Assembly: GCA_945861245.1 (NCBI GenBank)
Contig: CAMAUE010000004.1
Coordinates: 20,294 to 84,293 of the forward strand
From: Singulisphaera sp. GP187
GTDB taxonomy: Bacteria; Planctomycetota; Planctomycetia; Gemmatales; Gemmataceae
Reading direction: 5' to 3'
Length of the DNA: 64,000 nt
Shown here: piece by piece, positions 26,426 through 36,074 of the stretch
Numbering within the stretch: the first letter of the stretch is position 1
Layout of the letters: the number at the start of each line of letters is the position of its first letter
Program-made: the position numbers and the translations under genes
Notes under the pieces: model-generated
Databases searched by the model: none
Told to the model about the DNA's origin: nothing
The model's input: the letters and a program-made list of their open reading frames with translations, nothing else

Positions 26426-26536
26426 CTTCGGGCGATTGAGATTGTCGCATTTTCGGAGCCCGAGCGCCAGCGAAGGGCACGCAACGGCCATTCGCTGGCG
26501 CTCGGGCTCTGACCGGACAAATTCATCCGCTCGAAG
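26426..26536. repeat. 111-bp palindromic element, GAGCGCCAGCGAAGGGC family, long form
   Basis: Outer CTTCGGGCGATTGAG and inner GAGCCCGAGCGCCAGCGAAG arms each have a partner on the other side. It is nearly identical to 54013-54123, including the 25 bases outside the core, so the mobile unit is about 111 bp. The surrounding 986-base gap (25980-26965) holds no gene I can support. Confidence 0.85.
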
Positions 26537-26668
26537 GACAACTACCCTTCCTCAGTTCGACAAAATCGACCCTGAGCGAGCCTGTCCGGATATTTTTCGA
26601 CGCCGTCGCTCAGATTTCCCAAACGGTCAATTAGGATCTATTGATTTTCCCAAAGCGCAAGTGTTTCA

Positions 26669-26798
26669 CGTTCCCAAACTCCTGCCTGGGAACGTGCATT
26701 ACAGAAAGCTCTGTTTCGCCTCTCGAATCTCGTATACTTGCAGACTTCGCGAAACAGAGATTCGGAGAAGTGGGTTCCCAAAACAGAGCTTGGGAACC
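26669..26798. repeat. run of three small palindromes
   Basis: CGTTCCCAAACT/CCTGGGAACG (26669-26694), CTCTGTTTCGC/GCGAAACAGAG (about 26706-26753) and GGTTCCCA/TGGGAACC (26773-26798). They lie in the large gap upstream of the tiny basic gene. Confidence 0.65.
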
Positions 26799-26873
26799 AG
26801 ATGGCGGGCTGAGAAATCCTGCGGAGCATGATGGGCACGGCAACAATTTACTCTTTTCTCGCCAAAGCCCGTA

Positions 26874-26901
26874 TTGACTGCGTTGGCCCAGATTGTATCA
26901 T
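26874..26901 (+). promoter_or_regulatory. probable promoter of the tiny basic gene
   Basis: TTGACT (26874-26879), 16 bases, TATCAT (26896-26901). It points at the 28-codon gene at 26966. Confidence 0.6.
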
Positions 26902-26965
26902 GAAAGCTTATCGAATTCGCACACCCAAACGAACGACTGTTCGATTCTAGCTGAGAGAAATATCT

Positions 26966-27052
26966 ATGGGAAGCAGACGTCGTGGCGCCGGGCGCCGGAA
27001 GGTTGGACGCAAGAAACGCCGTATGCGGGCGAAAATCCGCCATCGCAAGTAG
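26966..27052 (+). CDS. 28-residue very basic protein, AURKAIP1/COX24-like
   Basis: 28 codons from ATG to TAG. More than half the residues are Arg or Lys, with the tail KKRRMRAKIRHRK; this resembles the short Arg/Lys-rich peptides annotated as AURKAIP1/COX24-domain proteins, thought to be ribosome-associated. GAGAG lies eight bases upstream, and a convincing promoter (26874-26901) precedes it. Too short for homology to be sure; a real gene is favoured by promoter, ribosome site and composition together. Confidence 0.6.
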   Translation: MGSRRRGAGRRKVGRKKRRMRAKIRHRK

Positions 27053-27110
27053 AATCGGCCGTCGGTGGCGTTCGCGTGACAGTGCGCGAACGCTCAACGC
27101 AACCGTTGGT

Positions 27111-27851
27111 TCACATCGTCCGCCCGCCATCCACTACCATGATCTGCCCCGTCATCAAATTCGTTCCCAGCGCCAAATAGATCACCGCATCCGCGATATC
27201 CTCGGGTACAGCTGCACGGCCCATCGGCGTGATCGACAGCGATCTCGCCACCTGGTCCATGTGGTCCGCCAGCCAACGCGTTAACACCGGACCCGGGGCA
27301 ACGGCATTCACCCGCACACTCGGTCCAAAGGCCCGCGCCAGCGACTTCGTCATGCAGTTCACCGCCGCCTTGCTTGCCGCGTACGGGATCGAACTGCCAT
27401 GACCCTGCAAGCCCGCAACCGATGTCACATTGACAATCGATCCACCTGTCTTTTGAAGATGTGGCAGCGCCGCTCGGCAGCAGTAGAATGTACCTTTGAG
27501 ATTTACGCCCAGAATGTCGTCCCAAACCTTGTCCGTGACGCCGTCAAGATTGGCATGATCGATGAAATGCGTCGTCCCCGCGTTGTTCACGAGCACGTCC
27601 AGCTGGCCTAGTTCGCCCACGCACCGTTCGATCATCGGTTTCACGGCCGACTCATCTGCGACGTCCGCTTTGCACAATATCCCCGGTACGCCGAACTTTC
27701 GCACCTCGGCTAGCGTTTCCTCGGCTTCCTTCTCCGATCGCGAATAATTGACCGCGACGGCCAGCCCGGCTTTCGCAAACCGCACCGCCACCGCGCGCCC
27801 GATGCCCGTCGCGGACCCGGTGACCAGGGCGACTTTTCGTGGATTGCTCAT
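27111..27851 (-). CDS. SDR-family oxidoreductase
   Basis: 246 residues from the ATG at 27851 (GGAG eight bases upstream). TGSATGIG, NNAG, a Ser in NVTSVAG, and Y-x3-K in PYAASKAAV are the classical SDR set, with ALGTNLMTGQIMVVDGG at the end. It resembles FabG-like 3-oxoacyl reductases or sugar/alcohol dehydrogenases, but is outside the lipid operon with its own direction and gap, so no substrate is assigned. Confidence 0.9.
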   Translation of the reverse strand: MSNPRKVALVTGSATGIGRAVAVRFAKAGLAVAVNYSRSEKEAEETLAEVRKFGVPGILCKADVADESAVKPMIERCVGELGQLDVLVNNAGTTHFIDHANLDGVTDKVWDDILGVNLKGTFYCCRAALPHLQKTGGSIVNVTSVAGLQGHGSSIPYAASKAAVNCMTKSLARAFGPSVRVNAVAPGPVLTRWLADHMDQVARSLSITPMGRAAVPEDIADAVIYLALGTNLMTGQIMVVDGGRTM

Positions 27852-28135
27852 ACGTGTTGCTCCAAAGATTACATGCAGTTGTACGCTTTTCCGAGCCACC
27901 ACCGTCACAGGATCGCCTTGATCCGTTCGGAGATGCGACATCGCCCACCGTGCGAAGTATATCGGCGGACTATCGTACCGACCAACCACGCCGAGTATTC
28001 CGCGCGAAACCAGCATCTCGACCTTTCAAATTTCGTTTTGCGCAATTTCTTCATTGCCGAAGCTCTACAATGGAGGTACGCGGCTACATTTCCGATAACG
28101 AGATTACGGCTCGTCATTCTCACGGTGGGATTGCC

Positions 28136-28888
28136 ATGAAGATTCCGATGGTAACGGTTGGCACAATGTTGCTTCTCCTGCCAGCATCGGTTGTCGCACA
28201 GACGACGACGCAGGCCGACCTCGACCAAATTGCCGGCATCCTCAAGCCGCTTGTCGTCAAAGCAGTGCCTAATGTCTTGCATGAAAAAAAGGACAACTGG
28301 GACCACCAGGCAATGGTCCCCGTCGGCCTAAAATGGCGCGGCATCCGAGCGGAGGTGCAAAAGTCGCCCCGGAACCACGGCGATTGGTCGAAACTGCTCA
28401 TCACGGCTCAGGACATTGACCGTACGCTTGATCTGCGCATCAGCAACCTGAAAAACATCGACGCCGATCGGCAATCGTTCAGGACGTTTTTGACTTTTCA
28501 AATGGGCGTGCAATACGAACATCAAACATGGCAGAACGGCGTGCGCGTGTGGAACGGCTACGTACGGGCCCGTGCCCAGGTCAAATGTGAAATGAACTGC
28601 GAAAGCACCATCAAGGCAGACTTCTCAAACGAACTGCTGCCCGATTTCACAGTCCGCATTCGCGTGACTGATGCCAGGGTCGGGTACGACAAGCTCGTCC
28701 TCGAGAACATCAACGGCATCGGCGGATCGGCCGCGAAAGTGACTGGCGACGCCGCCCACAAAGCGATGAAACAATGGCAGCCCTCCATCGAGCGTGATCT
28801 CCTGGCCACGGCCGCCAACGCCATCGTCAAAACCGCTGACACTCGCGAAATGCGTTTGAGCCTTAGCACGCTGCTGAAGGTAAAATGA
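28136..28888 (+). CDS. secreted protein of unknown function
   Basis: 250 residues from the ATG at 28136 (GGTGGGA upstream) with a clear signal peptide (MKIPMVTVGTMLLLLPASVV, then AQ). The mature part is a beta-rich domain (LKWRGIRAEVQ, then YVRARAQVKCEMNCEST) followed by a helical tail. Two Cys may form a disulphide. It is 15 bases before mnmE on the same strand and may be co-transcribed. No family recognised. Confidence 0.75.
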   Translation: MKIPMVTVGTMLLLLPASVVAQTTTQADLDQIAGILKPLVVKAVPNVLHEKKDNWDHQAMVPVGLKWRGIRAEVQKSPRNHGDWSKLLITAQDIDRTLDLRISNLKNIDADRQSFRTFLTFQMGVQYEHQTWQNGVRVWNGYVRARAQVKCEMNCESTIKADFSNELLPDFTVRIRVTDARVGYDKLVLENINGIGGSAAKVTGDAAHKAMKQWQPSIERDLLATAANAIVKTADTREMRLSLSTLLKVK

Positions 28889-28903
28889 GGATTCCATATA
28901 GCC

Positions 28904-30295
28904 GTGCCTCTCACGACCGCCAAACTACCGAATCTGGGCGATACGATCATCGCGCTCTCCAGCACACCAGGGCCGGGCGGGCGGGCGATCGTGCGTCTAA
29001 GCGGCCGACAAGCGCGGGCGATCGTAGCAGCACTATGCTCCGACCCGGAGTTTGAGCGTACACCCGATCGCGCGTTCGTTACAACGTCGCTGCAGCTTCC
29101 CGGTTTGCATACGGCGATGCCGGCCGACGCCTACATGTTCCGCGGGCCTCGATCCTATACGGGCCAGGACGTCGTCGAAGTGCATCTGCTGTCGACGCCG
29201 CCGATCGTCGAAGCGCTGATCGCACAATGCCTGAATGCCGGGGCGAGGTCGGCGGAACCGGGCGAGTTCACGCTGCGTGCATTCTTGGCCGGCAAACTCG
29301 ACCTCACACGCGCCGAGGCGGTGCTCGGCGTCATCGATGCCGGCTCGCGCGATGAACTTCAGCATGCACTCAAGCAACTTGCCGGCGGCGTCGCCCAACC
29401 TCTGCATCTCGTGCGTGATGACCTCCTCAACCTGCTTGCCGATGTCGAAGCCGGCCTGGATTTCACCGAGGAAGACATTCATTTCATCTCCGAAACGGAA
29501 CTGCTCAAACGCATTGGCCACGCATTGGCGCATCTGTTGACGCTGGGAAAACAGCTCGATGGTCGCGCCCTCAGCCAAGGCCCGTTGCGCGTCGTCTTGG
29601 CAGGCAAACCCAACGCCGGCAAGAGCAGCCTGTTCAACGCCCTCGTCGGCAAACAAGCCGCACTCGTCAGCCCCGAACCCGGCACGACGCGCGACTATCT
29701 CGAAGCAATCGTGGCCATCGGCGACATGCGCATCCGCCTCATCGATACGGCAGGTTTGCGAGATACAACGAGCGAAATGGAGTCCGCGTCGCAATTGTTG
29801 GGCAAGGAACAAGCAATCGATGCCGACCTGATTCTGTGGTGTCAGGCGTGCGACGATCCCGCTTCCTTGGCGATCCCCGCGACGGCGATCCGTGTCTGGA
29901 CGAAGGCGGACATCGTGTCTGCGCCCGGCAATGGCAGGGGTCAGGAATCAGGGGGCGCGGTTGCTGCTGATGCCCGACTCCTGACTCGCCATGGATTTGC
30001 AACCAGCGTCCAAACCGGCGCAGGCTTGGCCGAGCTACGCGATCGGATTGCTGAGCGAGCACGCCAAAAACGCCACACCGGGCTAGCACCGAGTCTGAGC
30101 CGATGTCGGCATCACGTCGATGCGTGCGTGGCCTTTCTGCGCGCCGCCCATGCTCACGTAATCGAGAAGGATATGCCAGAGTTCTTGGCGATGGAGTTGC
30201 GACTCGCGCTTGACGAGTTGGGCGCAATGGTCGGCGCGGTTTACACGGATGACCTGCTAGGGCGTATTTTTAGCCGCTTCTGTATCGGGAAGTGA
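28904..30295 (+). CDS. mnmE: tRNA modification GTPase MnmE, with a repeat insertion in the G domain
   Basis: 463 residues, GTG start. With MnmG it builds the 5-carboxymethylaminomethyl group on U34 of tRNAs. The N-terminal folate-binding domain (to about 120), helical domain and inserted G domain are complete: GKPNAGKSS (234-242), DTAGLRD (281-287), the TKAD of the G4 motif (333-336) and the C-terminal FCIGK. Between TKAD and TSVQTGAGL lies a stretch of about 22 residues (343-364) encoded by an imperfect inverted repeat, apparently a mobile palindrome taken in frame. The frame is open, so the protein is probably functional. Confidence 0.95.
   Translation: MPLTTAKLPNLGDTIIALSSTPGPGGRAIVRLSGRQARAIVAALCSDPEFERTPDRAFVTTSLQLPGLHTAMPADAYMFRGPRSYTGQDVVEVHLLSTPPIVEALIAQCLNAGARSAEPGEFTLRAFLAGKLDLTRAEAVLGVIDAGSRDELQHALKQLAGGVAQPLHLVRDDLLNLLADVEAGLDFTEEDIHFISETELLKRIGHALAHLLTLGKQLDGRALSQGPLRVVLAGKPNAGKSSLFNALVGKQAALVSPEPGTTRDYLEAIVAIGDMRIRLIDTAGLRDTTSEMESASQLLGKEQAIDADLILWCQACDDPASLAIPATAIRVWTKADIVSAPGNGRGQESGGAVAADARLLTRHGFATSVQTGAGLAELRDRIAERARQKRHTGLAPSLSRCRHHVDACVAFLRAAHAHVIEKDMPEFLAMELRLALDELGAMVGAVYTDDLLGRIFSRFCIGK
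29937..29987. repeat. inverted repeat inside mnmE
   Basis: GGGGTCAGGAATCAGGG (29937) pairs imperfectly with CCCGACTCCTGACTC (to 29987). It is in frame with mnmE and falls in a surface loop of the G domain. Confidence 0.65.
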
Positions 30296-30309
30296 CGCAC
30301 CGCATTTGC

Positions 30310-30390
30310 GTCAGAGCCGCGCACGCAGTAAGCAGTTTGAATCTGCCAGAATGAAAAATTCAAACCGCTTATTGCGTGCGCGGCTCTGAC
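30310..30390. repeat. 81-bp palindromic element after mnmE
   Basis: GTCAGAGCCGCGCACGCAGT pairs with a complement ending CGCGGCTCTGAC at 30390. Single copy in this window, between converging genes. Confidence 0.8.
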
Positions 30391-30398
30391 ACGCCGCC

Positions 30399-31511
30399 CT
30401 ATTTCTTCCCCGCCGCGGCGATCGCAAGCGAATGATGCTGCGTGCCGATGTATTGGGCACCGTTCACCAGCAACTCGCGGCACTCCTGGGCACGCTCAGC
30501 GTTATTGGTCTGTTCGAAAGTCTTCCACAGGAAGTACAGAGCCTTGGCCCGTTGATTCTTGTCGTCGTTGAACACCGCATCCACCCACAGGAACTCCCAC
30601 AGGGCTTCGTTGTATTGGCCCGCGTTGAACAGACATTCGCCCAGCGTGTTGTGGGCCATCGCCTTGATCGTGCGATCGGTATTTTCCTGGACGACTTTGC
30701 GCAGCAGCGGGACGGCTTGATCCATCTTCTTCTGCCCGACGAGGATTTCCGCGCGGGTCATCTTGACGCGCGAGAGAAAGGCCGGGTTGTTCTTCGCCTT
30801 CTCTTCCAAAGCATCGAGCTTCTTGGAGGCGACGTCCGCCTTGCCCGCTTTCAGGTTCACCTGGATGACTTGCAGCTCAGCTTCGCGACGCACCTCGATC
30901 GGCAGCGACTCCAGATCGGCGATCTCGCGGAACGTCTCCTCGGCGCTCTTGAAGTCTTTGGCCAACATCTGCAGCTCGGCGATTTTCGGCATGACATGAT
31001 TCATCTGCCAGCTGGTCGGGAATCGTTTCTTGTAGCTTTGCAAGCTGTCCAAGGCCTTGTCGCTGGACGTGCCGTCGGCAGCGGCCTGATGCAGTTGAAG
31101 GTAGGCGATTCGGTACTCGATCATGCGCGTCGCGTATTTGTGAGCGTTCATCTTTTTCAGCGTGTTGTTGTAACTGAAAATCGCATTCGTCGTCGCCGTT
31201 CGGCGTTTCACCGGATCGTTCGATTCCATGGCGAGCTTATCCTGGTCCTTGGCAATTCGATAGGACCCGCCGGCCAAACGCACCTCCGGCGGCGCCAGGT
31301 CGTCGTAATGGATGTCAAGAATATCCTCGGCGGCGATCACCTCGTCGGTTTTCTTTTTGCCCGATGGCGTAATCGTGACGCCTTTGCCGTCTTCGGTCTT
31401 GACGGTGCCGAGAATCGGTTTCTCGCGCCCTTTGACGAAAACCGAATCGGCCCGGGCGGGCAGTGAAACCAACGTGACGGCAAAAAACGCGAACAAGATA
31501 CGATGGAGCAT
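30399..31511 (-). CDS. secreted helical-repeat (TPR-like) protein
   Basis: 370 residues from the ATG at 31511 (AAAGG upstream) with a signal peptide ending PARA. A short beta domain (FVKGREKPILGTVKTEDGKGVTITPSGKKK) is followed by TPR-like helical pairs from about residue 100 to 350 (for example ALDSLQSYKKRFPTSW and AHNTLGECLFNAGQYNEAL). It is the second of two adjacent exported repeat proteins on the minus strand. Role unknown; TPRs suggest a scaffold. Confidence 0.78.
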   Translation of the reverse strand: MLHRILFAFFAVTLVSLPARADSVFVKGREKPILGTVKTEDGKGVTITPSGKKKTDEVIAAEDILDIHYDDLAPPEVRLAGGSYRIAKDQDKLAMESNDPVKRRTATTNAIFSYNNTLKKMNAHKYATRMIEYRIAYLQLHQAAADGTSSDKALDSLQSYKKRFPTSWQMNHVMPKIAELQMLAKDFKSAEETFREIADLESLPIEVRREAELQVIQVNLKAGKADVASKKLDALEEKAKNNPAFLSRVKMTRAEILVGQKKMDQAVPLLRKVVQENTDRTIKAMAHNTLGECLFNAGQYNEALWEFLWVDAVFNDDKNQRAKALYFLWKTFEQTNNAERAQECRELLVNGAQYIGTQHHSLAIAAAGKK

Positions 31512-31565
31512 GGACAAACCTTTCGATATGGGCAACGTCATGTCGTGTGGATTCGGACTAGTTCT

Positions 31566-31629
31566 GTTTACGTTTAGCGATCGCCTGATCATGCGGTAGC
31601 GCGGCATCCCGCCAGCGCTAAACGTAAAC
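31566..31629. repeat. palindromic element, GTTTACGTTTAGCG type
   Basis: GTTTACGTTTAGCG at 31566 pairs with CGCTAAACGTAAAC ending at 31629. Its right arm contains the stop codon of the 1,140-residue gene. Confidence 0.75.
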
Positions 31630-34600
31630 AAGGGGATATTGTCGGGCGCAATAATATTCACGCACTACCCGCGACCTCGGCAACGCTGCGGGTGCGATCC
31701 TCGCGCCGCCGGCGATACGGATGTCGGTGCGCGGCATCAGCGAACTGGCCTTTTTCTGTTTGAGCAGTTCATACGCTTTTTTCAGCTTGCCCGAATCGGG
31801 TTCCTTTAACAAATCCTGGAACATCGGTTCAACGATCTTCCAGCCGTCCTTGGAGCCTGTTTCAAGTTTAATAAACTGCAGCGCGGCAGCCTCAATGAGC
31901 TTATCGGGGGCTTTGATTGCCGCGTCGTAGAGAGCGATCTTATAGAGCGTTTTGGCCGAATGGAAATAGGCGCGGAAGAAAATCTTCTGCACTTCGGGAT
32001 CGTTGAGGCGATTCGTGATTGACGGGTTCTTCAATATTTTGCCCCACTCGCCATAGGCTTCGCGGTATTTCTGTTGCTCTTCAAACATGAAGTTGCGTTC
32101 CATCGACGCTTGGAGTTGGAACTTGCCGTTGGGATGCGTCAATACCTTGGCCATGACGGCCTCGGCGGTTTTGTTGGATTCCTTATCTTTGCAAGCGCGC
32201 AGCGCCCGAATGTATTCGATCTGCAGACCCCAGTAGCGGGTGATTTCCTCTTCCCATTCTTGGCGTTTTTTTTGTTCCTCTTCGGTTTCCTTCGGCTTTT
32301 TCTTGATGCCTTTGTCGAGGTCCGCCGGCGGTTTGATTTTCGCGAACAGGCCGGCCGCCTTGCAGGGAAATTCCAAGCTGAGGAAGGCATGCCCGAGCAT
32401 GTTGGCCGAGGCGTTGTCGTAGCCGCGGGCGTCGTATTCCTTGGCGATTTCGTCGAGGAAGCCGGAGTAGTGCTTCTTGGTTTGCTGAAGTTGCGTGTCC
32501 TGTTTGTTTTGTTTCATGGTGCGAATCTGAGCGGCAATGTCATTGAGCAAGGTCGTGACGATCTTGTTGCCCTGGCTATTGCCTTCGGGATCGGTGAGCC
32601 GTTTGAGCACTTCGAGAATCGCCTTGCCCTGGTTGACGTCGCCCTTTTGCACGTTCGCGCGTAGGGCCAGGCCAAGGATGTCGGCGATGACGCGGTAATC
32701 CTTCTTCTTCAACGGCTCATCGGCCTTCTTGGCCTTGGCCTCAGCAAGGATCTGATCGACAACGTTCTTCGTGGACGCAATGACTTTGTCGAACCGTTCG
32801 AGGGAGATGCCGTTCATGTTGATGTTGGCGATGCCGAGGTCGGAATACCGCAACATAACCTGGATGGAAAACTGAATCTGCTCATGCGTGTCATCGGTAA
32901 CGCGGCCGTTGGGCACAGGCTCTTCCTTGGCACGTTCCTTGGGAAACGGTAGCACCGATTCAAATTCCGTTTGCAAGTCGCGGGCAGCTTTCGCCATCTC
33001 GGTGCACTTCTGGATGGCCTTCAGGTCTTGGCTGGCGTTCATCATTTCCATCGCCTCGGCGTAGAGGAACTTAGGCATCTCCAGCTTGGCGAAAAAGTAC
33101 ATCGCAATGACGTGCGACGATTCGTTTTTCGGATTGAGTTTCGGCATTCGGCCAACCGCTTTTTTGGCGACATCGATGTAGATATGCTGTTTCTTTTTGT
33201 CCTCGCCGACACGTTCACGGGCGCTCTGGGCCAGGAATACGACTTGGCCTTGGGTGTAGATGTAGTCGGTGAAATCCGGCGCGAGTTTTTCGAGATAGGC
33301 AATCGCTTCATCGATCTTGTTGTCGCGTTTGGCGGCCATGGCGAGGTGATAATTCGCGACCGAAGCGACCGATTCGTTGGCCCAGGCCTTGTTCTCCGGT
33401 GAGAGCACGAACTGAGCCATGTCTTGCAGGCGCTTGCGTATCACGAGGTCGTCAGGTTGTTGATTTTGCAGTGCGGCATAGGTTGCCAGAGCCGTGGCGG
33501 CGCCTTCGGAGGAACGCCGCGTCGGCGGACGTACGCGGCCTAGCGACTCCGCGACAATCGCTGCCCGGTAGGGATCTCCGTAGGCAATGTATGCGCCGCA
33601 CAGGTAGAATCGCGCGTCATCGACCTTTTGCACGGGCGTCTTCGATGTCGCCAAAGCCAGCGCTTTGTTGATCGAATTGATGACGTCCTTCAGGTGCTTC
33701 TTTCGCTCGTCCTTGAGCTTGCCGACATCGGCCTGTTTCGCGCTGTCGATTTTTTGTGCTGTGTCGATGACTGCTTTGCGATCGAGCATCGCCTTCATCA
33801 TGTATTCGTCGAACGATTTCAGCTCGACCGTCGTGTCGAGCCGTTTGAATTTGATCGACATCGCAATCTGCCGGGCGCGCTCGGCGAGATCGCTGTCCAT
33901 ATCGGCGAGTTGATCGAAGTATTTGACGGCTTTGTCAAAGAGCGGTCCGGTGATTTTTGGATCTTTCTCGCTAAATGCGTGACTCGTGTAGGCGTAGGCG
34001 AGTTCAAAGAGTACGCCCTGGCCTTCGTAGGAATTGAGATGCCCTGGGTAGGCCTTGATCCAGGCTTCGCCTTCGATTTCGACGGCTTTGAGCCGCTCGA
34101 CTGGTTTGAATTTCGCGTACTTGGGATTGCGTCCGATCGCCTCGGTGTCCTCGCGAGAGGGCGTCAGGTCTTGCATGCCGAAATAGCGCACGAGCCGGAC
34201 GGCGGGCAGAATCGCGGGTAGGTTTGCCTTATCTTCCTTGCGTTTGAGGATGTAGTTGTGGTACTTGTTGACGTCATCGGGAGAATCGATTTCCATGTAG
34301 CATTTCATTAGCCAGGCGTTCGCCAGCCAACCGACATCGTCCGATTCGTCCTTGGTAAGCTCGGCGAACGCGTCCTTGGCCCTGGCGATGGCGGCGGATC
34401 GCTGCGCGTTGACGGCGTCTTTGCTCTTATCGAGGTAGGTCTTGGCCTGCTCGAAAATATTGATGGCCATGTCGAATCGCGTTTGCTTCTGATCGCGTAT
34501 CAGCTCGGCTTTGAGCTTCGCATCGGTCTCGATGGCGACGGCGGCGTCGAGCAGCTTCAGGGCGGCCTCGAGATCGGTCCCAGCCTGCTGGAACATCGTC

Positions 34601-35040
34601 TCGGCAGGGCGGGCGCGTTCGTGGCGGGCCCGGGCGTCGTCCTCGCGCATCGCCTTGGAAAGGATCGCCTGGGCGTGATAAGTTGACAGCCGGGCGAGTT
34701 CGACCGCCGCTTGCGCCGCCTCGGGTTTGCCTTTATTCTTGTTGACAAAATCCTGAAGCTGCGTGCGTGCCAATGTAAAGAGCGCAAAGCGTTGCTCCGG
34801 ATCTTTTTGCCGGGCGATACTGATATTGATCTTGGCGAGTTCCAACGGCAAAGCTGCCGTGTAGAGCGGAATGTTCTGCTTGAGGAGTTCGTCGATCTTT
34901 GTCTTGGCAAGGTCATGCCAGCCCTTGGCACGCAGCTTGCGCACGAGCTCCAGCTCCAATTCCGGCGATTCCTGCGCGAGGACTTTGTTCGCGTTGCATG
35001 CCAGGAGAAAAATCGACGCGAAGACAAGTTGTCGTTTCAT
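31618..35040 (-). CDS. very large secreted helical-repeat protein
   Basis: 1,140 residues with a signal peptide (MKRQLVFASIFLLACNANKV, then LAQ). It is nearly all alpha-helical, rich in Lys/Ala/Glu, with many TPR-like pairs (for example WLANAWLMKCYMEIDSPDDV and VARFAFAL-type helices). A Lys/Glu-rich stretch (about residues 905-935) looks like a linker. The C-terminal 40 residues are basic and not helical. A good promoter lies 80 bases upstream. Planctomycetes carry many such exported repeat proteins of unknown role; a cell-envelope scaffold is a guess. The stop codon is inside a palindrome. Confidence 0.8.
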   Translation of the reverse strand: MKRQLVFASIFLLACNANKVLAQESPELELELVRKLRAKGWHDLAKTKIDELLKQNIPLYTAALPLELAKINISIARQKDPEQRFALFTLARTQLQDFVNKNKGKPEAAQAAVELARLSTYHAQAILSKAMREDDARARHERARPAETMFQQAGTDLEAALKLLDAAVAIETDAKLKAELIRDQKQTRFDMAINIFEQAKTYLDKSKDAVNAQRSAAIARAKDAFAELTKDESDDVGWLANAWLMKCYMEIDSPDDVNKYHNYILKRKEDKANLPAILPAVRLVRYFGMQDLTPSREDTEAIGRNPKYAKFKPVERLKAVEIEGEAWIKAYPGHLNSYEGQGVLFELAYAYTSHAFSEKDPKITGPLFDKAVKYFDQLADMDSDLAERARQIAMSIKFKRLDTTVELKSFDEYMMKAMLDRKAVIDTAQKIDSAKQADVGKLKDERKKHLKDVINSINKALALATSKTPVQKVDDARFYLCGAYIAYGDPYRAAIVAESLGRVRPPTRRSSEGAATALATYAALQNQQPDDLVIRKRLQDMAQFVLSPENKAWANESVASVANYHLAMAAKRDNKIDEAIAYLEKLAPDFTDYIYTQGQVVFLAQSARERVGEDKKKQHIYIDVAKKAVGRMPKLNPKNESSHVIAMYFFAKLEMPKFLYAEAMEMMNASQDLKAIQKCTEMAKAARDLQTEFESVLPFPKERAKEEPVPNGRVTDDTHEQIQFSIQVMLRYSDLGIANINMNGISLERFDKVIASTKNVVDQILAEAKAKKADEPLKKKDYRVIADILGLALRANVQKGDVNQGKAILEVLKRLTDPEGNSQGNKIVTTLLNDIAAQIRTMKQNKQDTQLQQTKKHYSGFLDEIAKEYDARGYDNASANMLGHAFLSLEFPCKAAGLFAKIKPPADLDKGIKKKPKETEEEQKKRQEWEEEITRYWGLQIEYIRALRACKDKESNKTAEAVMAKVLTHPNGKFQLQASMERNFMFEEQQKYREAYGEWGKILKNPSITNRLNDPEVQKIFFRAYFHSAKTLYKIALYDAAIKAPDKLIEAAALQFIKLETGSKDGWKIVEPMFQDLLKEPDSGKLKKAYELLKQKKASSLMPRTDIRIAGGARIAPAALPRSRVVREYYCARQYPLVYV

Positions 35041-35119
35041 AGGGTTGGAAATCCTGCGACTCGATGATGCACCAAGTGCGAGATGCGAAAGGTCACGCGA
35101 AAGCGTTTATCTAATAAAC

Positions 35120-35149
35120 AGTATAAAAAGGGCGCGCGGGTCTGGTCAA
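35120..35149 (-). promoter_or_regulatory. probable promoter of the large repeat-protein gene
   Basis: Minus strand: TTGACC (35149-35144), 18 bases, TATACT (35125-35120), 80 bases before the ATG at 35040. Confidence 0.6.
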
Positions 35150-35255
35150 GCAATTTTGCGAAAAGACGTTTGACGTAACGCATATTTCCATTGGCGAAAT
35201 TATTTGGGCGCGATGCTGCGAGCGCTCAGCCGCAAGCGAAGAATAGTGCGAGCCT

Positions 35256-35283
35256 TTGAGCTTTCCGAGGTGATTGCTATGAT
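35256..35283 (+). promoter_or_regulatory. probable rnpB promoter
   Basis: TTGAGC (35256-35261), 16 bases, TATGAT (35278-35283), placed just before the P1 helix of the RNase P RNA. Confidence 0.65.
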
Positions 35284-35288
35284 GAGAA

Positions 35289-35800
<512 letters not shown>

Positions 35801-35932
35801 CTCGATCCCTGCCCTATTTTCCGCTCGCATCGTCGCGCTCGCATCGTCGCGCCCGAACGCACCGCCACATACTACGGAAACGTACCGGTAAAGATTTCTT
35901 TGAAATTCCGCCCGGATATCCAGCTTTTTTTC

Positions 35933-35961
35933 TTGACATTACTCCATGCCTTCATTACACT
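35933..35961 (+). promoter_or_regulatory. promoter of the HU-family gene
   Basis: TTGACA (35933-35938), 17 bases, TACACT (35956-35961). A perfect -35 and good -10, 114 bases before the GTG start. Confidence 0.7.
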
Positions 35962-36074
35962 TAAAAAACCCAACCCATGAGTCAATCTGCTTGCCGATTT
36001 CGTGTATCGGCATCATCATGCTGATCGCATCGGGGACTTTGTTGGTGTTGTTCTACTTCAAGGGAGTTCGGATC

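Noticed and set aside
30432-31466. Plus-strand open frame of 344 codons
   Set aside because: Antisense to the secreted TPR-like protein; no recognisable protein features.
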